64,000 nt of DNA from Teichococcus coralli (GTDB taxonomy: Bacteria > Pseudomonadota > Alphaproteobacteria > Acetobacterales > Acetobacteraceae): the NCBI RefSeq assembly GCF_009829925.1, contig NZ_SNVJ01000007.1, positions 122,513 to 186,512 of the forward strand. Direction: 5' to 3'. Both the position numbers and the translations under genes were made by a program. Position 1 is the first letter of the stretch, and each line of letters starts with the position of its first letter. This document shows positions 55,355-63,931 of this stretch, in pieces. The notes below the pieces were generated by a model that was given only the letters and a program-made list of their open reading frames with translations, had not been told where the DNA came from and did no database searches.

Positions 55355-56857
55355 ATGAACCATGATCCAAAGGCTTCGGGCAAGGCTCGGACCGGTGTCG
55401 CCGGCCTCGACGACATCCTGGTCGGCGGGCTGGCGCCCGGCCACCTTTTTCTGCTGGAAGGAAGCCCCGGCACGGGCAAGACCACGGTCGCGCTCAGCTT
55501 CCTGCTCGAAGGCGCGCGCCTGGGCGAGCAAGGCCTCTACATCACCCTCTCCGAGACGGAGCGAGAGCTGCGCGACGGGGCGCGCTCGCATGGCTGGACC
55601 ATCCCGGACGAGGTCGCGGTGTTCGAACTCGTGCCGCCGGAAAGCCTGCTCGACGCGGCGCAGCAGCAGAGCCTGCTGTATTCCTCCGACCTCGAGCTGG
55701 GCGAAGCGACCCGGCAGATCTTCGAGACCTTTGAACGCGTCCAGCCGGCCCGCGTCGTCCTGGACAGCCTGTCCGAGATCCGCCTGCTGGCGCAGAGCTC
55801 TCTGCGCTACCGCCGGCAGATCCTGGCGCTGAAGCACTACTTCGCCCGCTTCGGCGCCACCGTGCTGCTGCTGGATGACCTCACCTCGGACGCGCTCGAC
55901 AAAACAGTCCACAGCGTCGCCCATGGCGTGATCCGGCTGGAGGAACTGGCGCCGGAATACGGCGCCGAGCGGCGCAGGCTGCGGGTGTCGAAGTACCGTG
56001 GCCAGGCCTTCCGGGGCGGGTTCCACGACTTCGCCATCAAGCATGGCGGCGTGCACGTGTTCCCCCGCCTGGTGGCCGCCGAACACCGCAGCGGCTTCGA
56101 TCGCCACCGCATGACCAGCGACATTGCTGAGTTGGACGCGCTTCTCGGCGGAGGCATCGAGCAAGGCTCCAGCGCCCTGGTGCTGGGTCCCGCCGGCACG
56201 GGCAAGAGCACTTTCGCGCTGCAGTTCGTGGCTGCCGCGGTGGAGCGCGGGGAAAAGGCGGCGATCTTCGTCTTCGACGAGGAACTGGGCCTTCTCTTCA
56301 GCCGCACCCGCAGCATGGGCTTCGACCTGGAACAGATGCGCGACAGCGGAGCGCTGCACATCGAGCAGGTGGACGCCGCCGAGCTTTCGCCCGGCGAGTT
56401 CGCGCATCGCGTGCGGCAGCGCGTGGACATCGCGCAGGCCAAGACGGTCGTGATCGACAGCCTCAACGGCTACCAGGCCGCGATGCCGGACGAGAACGCG
56501 CTGATCCTGCACGTCCACGAGCTGCTGCAATACCTGAACCGGCAGGGCGCCACCACCTTCCTGACGGTGGCGCAGCACGGGCTGGTGGGCGACATGAAGT
56601 CTCCGGTGGACATCACCTACCTGGCGGACACCGTGATCCTGCTCCGCTATTTCGAGGCGACGGGCCAGGTGCGGCGCGCCGTGTCCGTCATCAAGAAACG
56701 CACCGGGGCGCACGAGGAGACGATCCGCGAATACCGCATCAGTGGAAACGGCCTCAGCCTGGGCAAGCCGCTCGTGGGCTTCCAGGGCGTGCTCAGGGGC
56801 GTGCCGACCTTGGTCGGGAACGCGGCGCCTCTGTTAAGCATGCCGTCCGCGACGTGA
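55355..56857 (+). CDS. KaiC-like double-domain RecA-family ATPase
   Basis: Protein of 500 residues with two KaiC domains. Walker A motifs are GSPGTGKTT (36-44) and GPAGTGKST (278-286). The pair of catalytic Glu after the Walker B-equivalent strand is DEEL in domain II, while domain I has LSET at that place, so one Glu is lost. In the autophosphorylation loop KaiC has HISTITD; here it reads DITYLAD, with Thr and Tyr in place of Ser431 and Thr432. No kaiA or kaiB is nearby, so a circadian role is unlikely. Its stop overlaps the GTG of the kinase gene (GTGA). Confidence 0.9.
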   Translation: MNHDPKASGKARTGVAGLDDILVGGLAPGHLFLLEGSPGTGKTTVALSFLLEGARLGEQGLYITLSETERELRDGARSHGWTIPDEVAVFELVPPESLLDAAQQQSLLYSSDLELGEATRQIFETFERVQPARVVLDSLSEIRLLAQSSLRYRRQILALKHYFARFGATVLLLDDLTSDALDKTVHSVAHGVIRLEELAPEYGAERRRLRVSKYRGQAFRGGFHDFAIKHGGVHVFPRLVAAEHRSGFDRHRMTSDIAELDALLGGGIEQGSSALVLGPAGTGKSTFALQFVAAAVERGEKAAIFVFDEELGLLFSRTRSMGFDLEQMRDSGALHIEQVDAAELSPGEFAHRVRQRVDIAQAKTVVIDSLNGYQAAMPDENALILHVHELLQYLNRQGATTFLTVAQHGLVGDMKSPVDITYLADTVILLRYFEATGQVRRAVSVIKKRTGAHEETIREYRISGNGLSLGKPLVGFQGVLRGVPTLVGNAAPLLSMPSAT

Positions 56858-58992
56858 AGCCGGTTCCTGTGGATCAGGCGCCCCAAGCCCTGATCTACAC
56901 GCCGCATGGCCGCGATGCGATGATCGCCGAGGCGCTGCTGCGCGAAGTGGGCGCGACCTGCCGCACCTGCTCCGATCTGGCGAGCTTCGAGGCAGGGCTC
57001 AACGAAACTGCCTGCTTCGCGGTGGTCACGCAGGAGGCGCTGAAAGGCGCCGATCTCAGCGGCATCGCCGCCAGGCTCGCGGCGCAGCCCACATGGTCCG
57101 ACCTGCCCTTCATCGTCCTGACCCGGGGCGGCGACGGCCCGGAACAGAACTCGGCCGCGGCCCGGCTTTCCGAGGCGCTCGGCAACGTCACCTTCCTGGA
57201 GCGCCCGTTCCATCCCACCACCTTCGTCAGCGTCACCCGCTCCGCGCTCAAGGGCCGACACCGGCAGTTCGAGGCGCGGGCGCGGATCGAGGAGCTGCGC
57301 GAGAGCGAGAACCGCTTGCAGATCGCATTGCTGGCGGGGCGCCTGGGATCCTGGGAGTTCGACGTCCAGACAGAGACCCTGGCGGCCTCGGCGACCTGCA
57401 GAGCCATCTTCGGGCGCGGACCGGAAGCGCCCTTCACCTACCAGGACCTGCTGGCCAGCATCCATCCGCAGGACCGCGCGAGGATGCAGGCCGCCGTCGG
57501 GGCCAGCATCGCCGGGGACGTCGATTACGCGATCGAATACCGCACGGTCTGGCCGGACGGCAGCATCCATTGGGCCGAGATCCGTGCCCGCGTGGTGCGC
57601 GACCGGCAGGGTGGCAGGCCGCGCCTCGTCGGCGTGTCGTCCGACATCACGGACCGCAAGACCGCCGAGGACCGGCTCCATCAGCTGAACGAGACGCTGG
57701 AGGAGCGGGTCTTCACCCGCACCGTCGAACTGAGGCAGGCGCATGACAAGGTCATGGCGGAGGTGGAGCAGCGCGAGCGCGCCGAGGAGCAGCTCCGCCA
57801 GTCGCAGAAGATGGAGGCGGTCGGGCAGCTCACGGGCGGCCTGGCGCATGACTTCAACAACCTGCTGACCGGCATCACCGGCAGCCTTGAGCTGCTCCAG
57901 ATGCGCATGCGGCAGGGACGGACCGCGGAGCTGGACCGCTTCATTGTCGCGGCGCAGCAATCGGCGGACCGGGCGGCGGCCCTGACGCACCGGCTTCTGG
58001 CGTTCTCGCGGAGGCAGACCCTCGATCCCAAGCCGACCGACGTCGCTAGCCTGATGGCCGGGGTGGCCGAGCTGATCACGCGCGCGATCGGGCCAGCCAT
58101 CGCGCTGGAGATGGCCAGCGTACAGGATCTCTGGTCCACGCTGGTGGACCCGAACCAGCTCGAGAATGCCCTGCTCAACCTGTGCATCAACGCGCGCGAC
58201 GCCATGCCGGATGGCGGCCGCATCATGATCCAGGCGGAAAACATCTTCCTGGATGGGCGGGCCGCCGGCCCTCGCGACATGCCGCCGGGCCAGTACGTGT
58301 CGCTGAGCGTCACGGATACCGGAACGGGCATGTCTCCGGAGGTGATCGAGCGCGCTTTCGACCCGTTCTTCACGACCAAGCCCATGGGCCAGGGAACCGG
58401 GCTTGGCCTTTCCATGATCTACGGCTTCGTGCGCCAGTCCGGCGGGCAGGTGAGGATCCATTCGGAGGTTGGCCGCGGCACCACGGTCCGCCTCTATCTG
58501 CCGCGGCACGCCCAGGCAGCCGAGGCTGCGGCGAGAAGGTCCGGCGTCGCCGTGGCGTCGCGCGCCAAGCCGGGCGAGACCGTTCTGGTTGTGGACGACG
58601 AGCCGAGCGTCCGCATGCTGGTCACCGAGGTGCTCCAGAACCTCGGCTATTGCGCGATCGAGGCGGCGGATGGGCGGTCCGGGCTGGAGGTGCTCCGCTC
58701 ATCGGCGCGTGTCGATTTGCTGGTGAGCGATGTCGGCCTGCCAGGAGGCATGAACGGCAGGCAACTGGCGGATGCGGGGCGAGCCCTGCGGCCGGACCTG
58801 CGGGTGCTGTTCATCACCGGCTATGCGGAGCATGCCGTCATGGGCGAGAAGCACCTCACCCCCGGCATGTCCGTGCTCACGAAGCCTTTCTCGTTGGAGG
58901 CCCTCGCAGCCAGGATCAATGGCCTGATCGCGGATGAAGCGTTTCCGTCTCGCGTCTCCAGCGGGCTCGCCGGAGGCGGACCGCCGCCATAG
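56854..58992 (+). CDS. Hybrid histidine kinase with PAS domain, coupled to the KaiC-like gene
   Basis: Cytoplasmic signalling protein of 712 residues. Order: a pseudo-receiver-like N-terminal domain (about 10-130, no clear phosphoacceptor), a PAS domain (about 155-275), a coiled coil, HisKA with GGLAHDFNNLL (His332), HATPase_c (NLCINARDAMPDGG, DTGTGMSPEV, TGLGLS), and a C-terminal receiver with VLVVDDEPSVRMLV and the Asp of LVSDVGLPGG. No membrane helix. Start GTG overlaps the kaiC-like stop, so translation is coupled. Similar pairs of KaiC-like ATPase with kinases occur in other bacteria; here it probably forms one signalling unit with the upstream ATPase as sensor or output. Confidence 0.9.
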   Translation: MKPVPVDQAPQALIYTPHGRDAMIAEALLREVGATCRTCSDLASFEAGLNETACFAVVTQEALKGADLSGIAARLAAQPTWSDLPFIVLTRGGDGPEQNSAAARLSEALGNVTFLERPFHPTTFVSVTRSALKGRHRQFEARARIEELRESENRLQIALLAGRLGSWEFDVQTETLAASATCRAIFGRGPEAPFTYQDLLASIHPQDRARMQAAVGASIAGDVDYAIEYRTVWPDGSIHWAEIRARVVRDRQGGRPRLVGVSSDITDRKTAEDRLHQLNETLEERVFTRTVELRQAHDKVMAEVEQRERAEEQLRQSQKMEAVGQLTGGLAHDFNNLLTGITGSLELLQMRMRQGRTAELDRFIVAAQQSADRAAALTHRLLAFSRRQTLDPKPTDVASLMAGVAELITRAIGPAIALEMASVQDLWSTLVDPNQLENALLNLCINARDAMPDGGRIMIQAENIFLDGRAAGPRDMPPGQYVSLSVTDTGTGMSPEVIERAFDPFFTTKPMGQGTGLGLSMIYGFVRQSGGQVRIHSEVGRGTTVRLYLPRHAQAAEAAARRSGVAVASRAKPGETVLVVDDEPSVRMLVTEVLQNLGYCAIEAADGRSGLEVLRSSARVDLLVSDVGLPGGMNGRQLADAGRALRPDLRVLFITGYAEHAVMGEKHLTPGMSVLTKPFSLEALAARINGLIADEAFPSRVSSGLAGGGPPP

Positions 58993-59529
58993 GGGCCGGG
59001 ATGAAAGCCGTGCGCAGGGGCGTCCTGGAAGCCGGCCCGTAAGTTTTCAGACCGACCCGACCGCATGGGCCGCCTCGGCAGCCGCTTCCGGCTGCGATGG
59101 ATCTCCGCCTGCGGGACGGCCCGCTCCGCCTCCCGCTCCGCCTCCCGCTCCGCCTCCCGCTGCGCCTTCGCCACGGCGATGAACCAGGCACGCGGTTGCC
59201 TCTCGCGGTTCCAGCGGTGGCCGCGCGCCCCCGGCCGGTTCCTGGCCTCGAACGCCTCCCCCTATCCACCCCGCTGAGCGAGCGGGCCCAGGGCCTGGCG
59301 GCGGAGACCGGGGTGGCGGTCGAGCGGCGACGGGGTGAGTCAGCTTGGCCAGCACCTCGTCGGCTTCATCGCCGGACAGGGCCGGACCGGTCAGGCATCA
59401 ACGGAATGCAGGGCGCCGATGCCCCGGACTGGCGCGGTCTGGCCAGGAGCAACGGCTCAGAGGCAGATGGCGCCCGCCGCAAGCCGACCGGCGCCATTCT
59501 CCCCCAAGGGAACGGGCTTCCAGGCACCC
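58993..59529. other. Gene-poor region with a 12-bp tandem repeat
   Basis: 537 bp between the hybrid kinase and the LysR gene. Open frames are long because of GC content but show only low-complexity Arg/Pro/Gly. A frame with ERAQGLAAETGVAVERRRGE hints at a methyltransferase or other gene remnant, unproven. The tandem array is listed separately. Confidence 0.45.
59122..59169 (+). repeat. 12-bp tandem repeat (3 perfect units plus 1 degenerate)
   Basis: CGCTCCGCCTCC occurs three times perfectly (59122, 59134, 59146), then CGCTGCGCCTTC. On the minus strand it reads as REAE units in a frame without a gene. Confidence 0.9.
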
Positions 59530-60492
59530 TCAGCGTCGCCGTCGCGCACCTGCCCGCCGCGCGGCGAGGGTGCGGCGCTCGCGCGCCGCCTCTTCGAGCA
59601 GCCAGGTGCGGAAGGCGGCGACGCGCGGCCGCGTCACCGCGCCATCCGGGCAGACGAACCAGTAGCTGCTGTCCGCCCGCGCCTCCTGAGGCAGCGGCCG
59701 CACCAGGCGGCCTGCCCGGAGGTCCTCACCCGCGAGCACCTGATTGCCGAGCGCGACGCCCTGGCCAGCCAGCGCCGCCTGGAGGCTCATATGCGCCTGC
59801 GCGAAGTGCAGGCCGCGTGACGCGTCCACCTGCTCCGCGCCGACCGCGGCGAGCCACGCCCCCCAGGTCAGGTCGTGCAGGCGCCCGAGGCTGTCAATCC
59901 ATGGATCCTCGTGCAGCAGGGTGAACCGGGCGAGGTCGGCAGGCGTGCGCAACGGCGGTCCCGCCTCAAGCAGCCGTGGGCTGCAGACCGGGAAGAGCAC
60001 ATGCGGGAACAGCAGATCGGCGTGCAGCCCCGGCCAGGAAGGGCCGGGCCCCTGGCGGATCGCCACATCGACGTTCTCGCGCGCGAAGTCGGTGGGTGCC
60101 GGGTTCACCTCGATGCGCACATCGACGTCGGGGTGACGGGCGCGGAACTCGCCGAGGCGCGGGATCAGCCAGCGCGCGGCGAGCGAAGGCGATGTGCTGA
60201 TGGTGAGCACCGGCGCGGCGGCATGCCGGCGTACGCGCTCGCTTGCGGCAGCGAGGCGCGCAAACACCTCGCGCAACTCGCCCCCATAGAGCTGCCCCGC
60301 GTCGGTCAGCAGCACGCCCTTGGGCAGCCGGCGGAACAGGGGAACGCCCAGCCAATCCTCAAGCTGCTTCACCTGCTGGCTCACCGCACCCGGGGTAACC
60401 AGCAGATCCTCGGCCGCGCGGGCGAAGCTCAGATGGCGCGCAGCCGCCTCGAAAGCGCGCAGCGAGGCGAGCGGGGGCAGCTTGGCCGACAT
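59530..60492 (-). CDS. LysR-family regulator (GcvA-like)
   Basis: Regulator of 320 residues. The winged helix is LASLRAFEAAARHLSFARAA then TPGAVSQQVKQLEDWLGVPL, the GcvA-subgroup signature, followed by a periplasmic-binding effector domain. ATG 60492 is supported by the family start (MSAKLPPLASLRAFEAAARH). The open frame extends upstream without homology. It is divergent from a DUF1127 gene, and a perfect inverted repeat lies 8 bp before its start codon. Likely controls itself and the DUF1127 gene. Confidence 0.9.
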   Translation of the reverse strand: MSAKLPPLASLRAFEAAARHLSFARAAEDLLVTPGAVSQQVKQLEDWLGVPLFRRLPKGVLLTDAGQLYGGELREVFARLAAASERVRRHAAAPVLTISTSPSLAARWLIPRLGEFRARHPDVDVRIEVNPAPTDFARENVDVAIRQGPGPSWPGLHADLLFPHVLFPVCSPRLLEAGPPLRTPADLARFTLLHEDPWIDSLGRLHDLTWGAWLAAVGAEQVDASRGLHFAQAHMSLQAALAGQGVALGNQVLAGEDLRAGRLVRPLPQEARADSSYWFVCPDGAVTRPRVAAFRTWLLEEAARERRTLAARRAGARRRR

Positions 60493-60499
60493 GATGGAT

Positions 60500-60518
60500 G
60501 GCTTAGTTCCTCTAAGCC
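60500..60518. promoter_or_regulatory. Inverted-repeat operator for the LysR regulator
   Basis: GGCTTAG TTCCT CTAAGCC: perfect 7-bp arms and a 5-bp spacer, 8 bp upstream of the lysR start codon and 87 bp upstream of the DUF1127 start. The position would allow autorepression and activation of the divergent gene. Confidence 0.7.
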
Positions 60519-60604
60519 TCAGCCGCAAGCGAATTGGTTTGTCTCCGGTCCGCGGCAGGGCCGAAAATGGCGTCGCCCACACAGACAGGAAGAGGTTCGC
60601 TAAC

Positions 60605-60820
60605 ATGTCCGACCTTCCTTTCGCCACGATCGGCACCAGCCGGATGCGGCGCCGCCTCGCCGATCCGCTCCGGGTCTTGCTTCGTGTAGCTCAGCTAATG
60701 CTCGCTCGCTCGCGCGAGCGGCAGGCCCTGGCCAGCTTCGACGCACGCATGCTGCGCGACATCGGCGTGACGCCCTATGAAGCGGGTGTCGAGGCACGCA
60801 AGCCGTTTTGGCGGGCCTGA
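60605..60820 (+). CDS. DUF1127 domain protein
   Basis: Small protein of 71 residues with the C-terminal DUF1127 helix pair: RSRERQALASFDARMLRDIG then VTPYEAGVEARKPFW. DUF1127 proteins bind RNA or regulate phosphate and carbon metabolism in alphaproteobacteria. The gene diverges from a LysR gene with an operator between; typical of regulated DUF1127 genes. Shine-Dalgarno is weak (AGGTTCGCTAAC before ATG). Confidence 0.88.
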   Translation: MSDLPFATIGTSRMRRRLADPLRVLLRVAQLMLARSRERQALASFDARMLRDIGVTPYEAGVEARKPFWRA

Positions 60821-61302
60821 TCGGTGGGGGAAGGCAGGCGTGGCGCCTGCGCCGCCGGACCAGGCGCGGCCGCTGCGCCGGAAGCTCACGCGCTGCAGAC
60901 GGGATTGTACGGTTGCGCTGGAGAGGCGGCTGAATGGGACGGAGCCCCGCGCGCGCAGGGCTCCGCCGCGAGTTCGCCGAGCCTCCAGGCCTCCCTTTTC
61001 CGCACCGCTTCTTTTTCCGGAAACACGCTCTCCGGGCTTGGTGGAACTGCCTTCCTGAACGGCGGCATCCCTCCGGCGCCGGAAAGTTGGCCGGCTTGAT
61101 CCCAAGCTCACAAGCTCGACGGCTTCAGCGACTTGCCAGGCATCGGCACGGCCCTGCGGTCAAGTTCCTTTCGAGGTTCTGAAAAGCGAAAGGCGCGAGG
61201 TTCTACCCGACGGCCGCCAACCTGCCCCCCCTGGCGCGCTGGGCCTCACGGCAGCACTATGCCGCGCGACACGGCTGCCCTTCAGGCCCGCAGGAGCAGA
61301 TC
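60821..61302. other. Intergenic region between DUF1127 and the aldo/keto reductase
   Basis: 482 bp. It contains a GGAGCCC...GGGCTCC hairpin (60941-60964) that may terminate DUF1127 transcripts. A GCAGGAG ribosome-binding site precedes ATG 61303. No gene is visible. Confidence 0.5.
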
Positions 61303-62307
61303 ATGCCCATCGAGACACGCCCTTTCGGCCCGGACAATCTCCCCCTCTCGCGTCTCGGCTTCGGCTGCGGCGGCGTCGGTGGCCTGATGGTGCGGGGCGC
61401 CGCCGCGGACCAGGAGGCGGCGGTCGCCCGCGCCCTGGAGGCCGGCATCAACTATTTCGACACCGCCGTGCAATACGGCAACGGCGCCTCGGAGCAGAAC
61501 CTGGGCACGGTGCTGCGCAAGCTCAGGGCGAAGGATGCCCTGGTCGGCACCAAGGTGCGGCTGCGCCCGGAGGCGTTCGGCAACATCGCCGCAGCGATCG
61601 CGGCCTCCCTCGACGGCAGCCTGAAGCGGCTGCAACGGGAGCAGGTGGACATCTTCTACCTGCACAACGAGATCACACTGCGCGGCGGCGGCGAGAACCT
61701 GAGCGTGCCGCAGGTGCTGGAGGAGGTCGTGCCTGCGTTCCAGGCGCTCCAGGCTGCCGGCAAGCTGCGGCTGCCCGCCATGACCGCGGTGGGAGAGACC
61801 GCCGCCTTGCAGCAGGTCATCGAAGCCGGCTTCTTCGGTGGCGCGCAGGTCATCTACAACATGCTGAACCCTTCGGCCGGCATGGTTCTGCCAAACAACT
61901 ACCCGGCCCAGGACTACCGGCGGCTGCTCGAGCGCATGCGGGCGGCGCGCATGGGAGCTGTCGGCATCCGTGTGCTGGCGGGCGGGGCGCTGAGCGGCTC
62001 CGCGCATCGCCATCCGGTCGCCAGCCCGCCCCCGGCGCCGATGGGGTCAGGGACGTCCTATGACAGCGATCTCCGCCGCGCGTCCCGGCTGACGCCGCTG
62101 GTGGAGGAGGGTTTCGCGGCCTCCTTGCCGGAGGCCGCGATCCGCTTCGCCACCGCGCATCCCGCGATGGGAACGGTCCTGGTCGGCATGGCCAGCCTGG
62201 AGGAGTTCGAGGCGGCGCTGGCCGCCGTGCTGAAGGGCCCGCTGCCGGCGGCGGCATTGCAGCGTGTCGCCGAGCTCACCGCCGGCTTCTCGGACGAAGA
62301 CAGCTGA
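61303..62307 (+). CDS. Aldo/keto reductase
   Basis: NADPH-dependent reductase of 334 residues with a TIM barrel. The catalytic tetrad is Asp in NYFDTA, Tyr in AVQYGN, Lys in VGTKVRL and His in IFYLHNEI. The N terminus LGFGCGGVGGLM is the usual first strand. Resembles the D-threo-aldose dehydrogenase / YajO-like branch, but the substrate is unknown. GCAGGAG lies 6 nt before the ATG. It stands alone. Confidence 0.92.
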   Translation: MPIETRPFGPDNLPLSRLGFGCGGVGGLMVRGAAADQEAAVARALEAGINYFDTAVQYGNGASEQNLGTVLRKLRAKDALVGTKVRLRPEAFGNIAAAIAASLDGSLKRLQREQVDIFYLHNEITLRGGGENLSVPQVLEEVVPAFQALQAAGKLRLPAMTAVGETAALQQVIEAGFFGGAQVIYNMLNPSAGMVLPNNYPAQDYRRLLERMRAARMGAVGIRVLAGGALSGSAHRHPVASPPPAPMGSGTSYDSDLRRASRLTPLVEEGFAASLPEAAIRFATAHPAMGTVLVGMASLEEFEAALAAVLKGPLPAAALQRVAELTAGFSDEDS

Positions 62308-62593
62308 GGGGGCATGCGCCTTCCGGTTCCGATCGAAGGCGGAGATCAGCCGGAAAGCGACAGGCGGCTTCCGGGTGTGCATGCAGGTTCGCGGACATGC
62401 GACCGCCGCCGGCGTGCGGCGCGGACCTGTTGCGGCAACCCGAAATTCGGCACGGCCCCGGCATGCCGACGATGGTCGCTCCGACCTGATCGAAGCAGGG
62501 CGGAGATCAGCGCGCCCTGACCCCGGTTCATCCGGCCGCACCGCTCGCGCGCCCCGGCGCAACCGGTCCGCCGCAGGAACGCGCTCGCGGTTC
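62308..62593. other. Intergenic region between convergent genes
   Basis: 286 bp. It contains a direct repeat of GATCGAAG...GGCGGAGATCAGC at 62331-62350 and 62488-62511 (4-nt insertion in the second). No gene or clear terminator. Confidence 0.45.
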
Positions 62594-63733
62594 TCAGGAC
62601 CGCGCCACGCGCAGGCGCCAAAGCGAGGTGGTCTCGTGAAGCCGTGCGGCGTGCAACGGGTCGTTCGCATCAAGGACCTTGCCATGCCGCGGCCGGGTAT
62701 CGAGCCGCTCGATGACCGCCAGCCCGGCGGTCTCGATCATGCCCAGCAGCTGGTCGCGGCTGCGCAGGCCGAGATGTTCGGCGAGGTCGGAAAGAATCAG
62801 CCAGCCCTCTCCCTCCGGCAACAGGTGCATCGGCAGCTTGTCCAGGAAGCCGCGCAGCATACGGCTGTCCGGATCATACACCGCCTGCTCGAGTGTCGAG
62901 GATGCCTTGCCCGGCAGCCAGGGCGGATTGCAGACCGCCAGGGCTGCGCGCCCCGGCGGAAACAAGTCGGCTTCCTGTACCGTAACCTGCCCGGACAGGC
63001 CCAGCCGCTCGACATTGGCATGGGCGCACGCCAGGGCGCGCGGCGATATGTCGGAGGCGATGATGGTGGATACGCCGCGTCGGGCCAGCAGGGCCGCCAA
63101 CACGCCGGTGCCCGTGCCGATGTCGAAGGCATCCCCGCCCATCGGCAATGGCGCACGCGCGACCAAATCGAGGTATTCACCCCGGATGGGCGAGAACACG
63201 CCGAAGTCGGGGTGAATCCGCGCGCCCCCCAGCGCCGCGATCGGCACACCCTTGCGATGCCATTCGTAGGCACCCACCATGCCCTGCAACTCGCGCAACG
63301 CCATCACGGCGCCGCCCACGGGTTGGCCGAGCGCGTGGTGCAAGGCCGCGCGCACATCCGGCGCGCGCCGCAGAGGAATTCCCTGTGCGTCATCGAGCGG
63401 GACCAGCACCATGCCCAGGATGCGCGCGCGATGCGCCCGGCCTTGCCGATAGCGATGGAAGCGTTCGCGCATCGGCATGCCGTCGGGCAGGCGGCTGCGT
63501 GCCGCACGCTTGTCGAGGCGCCGTGCCAGCGCCTCAAGCAGATGCCGGGCATTCTGGAAATCGGCGCGCCACAGCATCCCGACGCCCTCGCAGGCCAGCC
63601 GGAAGGCATCGTCAGCGCGCAGCGTGTCATCGACAGCTTCAACGCGGCGGGGCGGGAGGGTCCCGGACGCAGACAGCCAAGCCGCGTCGTGGGTGGCGGC
63701 GCCTTCGGTCCATTCCAGGCGGGGCACACTCAT
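62594..63733 (-). CDS. Class I SAM-dependent methyltransferase (RlmG/PrmC-like)
   Basis: Methyltransferase of 379 residues. SAM motif I is AFDIGTGTGVLAALLAR, motif II is IIASDISPRALACA, and the catalytic NPPW of N-methyltransferases is in LAVCNPPWLPG. The N-terminal 180 residues are a separate, less conserved domain. NPPW suggests an amino-group acceptor on RNA or protein, such as rRNA guanine N2 (RlmG-like), but this is not certain. ATG 63733 is preferred over GTG 63760. The repeat copy D lies about 90 bp upstream of its start. Confidence 0.88.
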   Translation of the reverse strand: MSVPRLEWTEGAATHDAAWLSASGTLPPRRVEAVDDTLRADDAFRLACEGVGMLWRADFQNARHLLEALARRLDKRAARSRLPDGMPMRERFHRYRQGRAHRARILGMVLVPLDDAQGIPLRRAPDVRAALHHALGQPVGGAVMALRELQGMVGAYEWHRKGVPIAALGGARIHPDFGVFSPIRGEYLDLVARAPLPMGGDAFDIGTGTGVLAALLARRGVSTIIASDISPRALACAHANVERLGLSGQVTVQEADLFPPGRAALAVCNPPWLPGKASSTLEQAVYDPDSRMLRGFLDKLPMHLLPEGEGWLILSDLAEHLGLRSRDQLLGMIETAGLAVIERLDTRPRHGKVLDANDPLHAARLHETTSLWRLRVARS

Positions 63734-63823
63734 GGGCACTGCGACGCGCGCGCGGCGCACAAGGCGGTGAAAAGGGGCATGGCCGGCATCTCTCCCAGGG
63801 GAGTCAGTATCTGGAGTCCGTAT

Positions 63824-63931
63824 CTAGAGCAGATCCCGTTCCGACGGCATCATCGGGGCGGGTGAAGATGCTCGTCAAAGCAAACGGCCAGAGCATTTCC
63901 CGTGAGCCAGAGCGAACGGAGAATGCTCTGG
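63824..63931 (+). repeat. Dispersed CTAG-bounded palindromic repeat, copy D (108 bp)
   Basis: CTAGAGCAGATCCCGTTCCG at the left; the right end is GAATGCTCTGG, so the final CTAG has mutated to CTGG. Both modules are present in the same order as in copies A and B. It is upstream of the minus-strand methyltransferase; nothing is seen to the window end. Confidence 0.9.

Noticed and set aside
55355..56857. Reading the KaiC-like gene as part of a circadian clock
   Set aside because: No kaiA or kaiB nearby and key phosphorylation positions are replaced, so the annotation is kept at KaiC-like ATPase.
59097..59924. Plus-strand frame running into the LysR gene
   Set aside because: Antisense to the LysR gene and built from the 12-bp repeat; no family similarity.
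60684..60730. Sequence CGTGTAGCTCAGCTAATGCT near the DUF1127 gene resembling tRNA D-arm text
   Set aside because: It lies inside the DUF1127 coding frame, and no matching acceptor stem or anticodon arm could be built.
62331..62511. Direct repeat GATCGAAG...GGCGGAGATCAGC
   Set aside because: Only two copies of about 20 bp with an insertion, in one intergenic region; could be chance or a small duplication and has no visible function.
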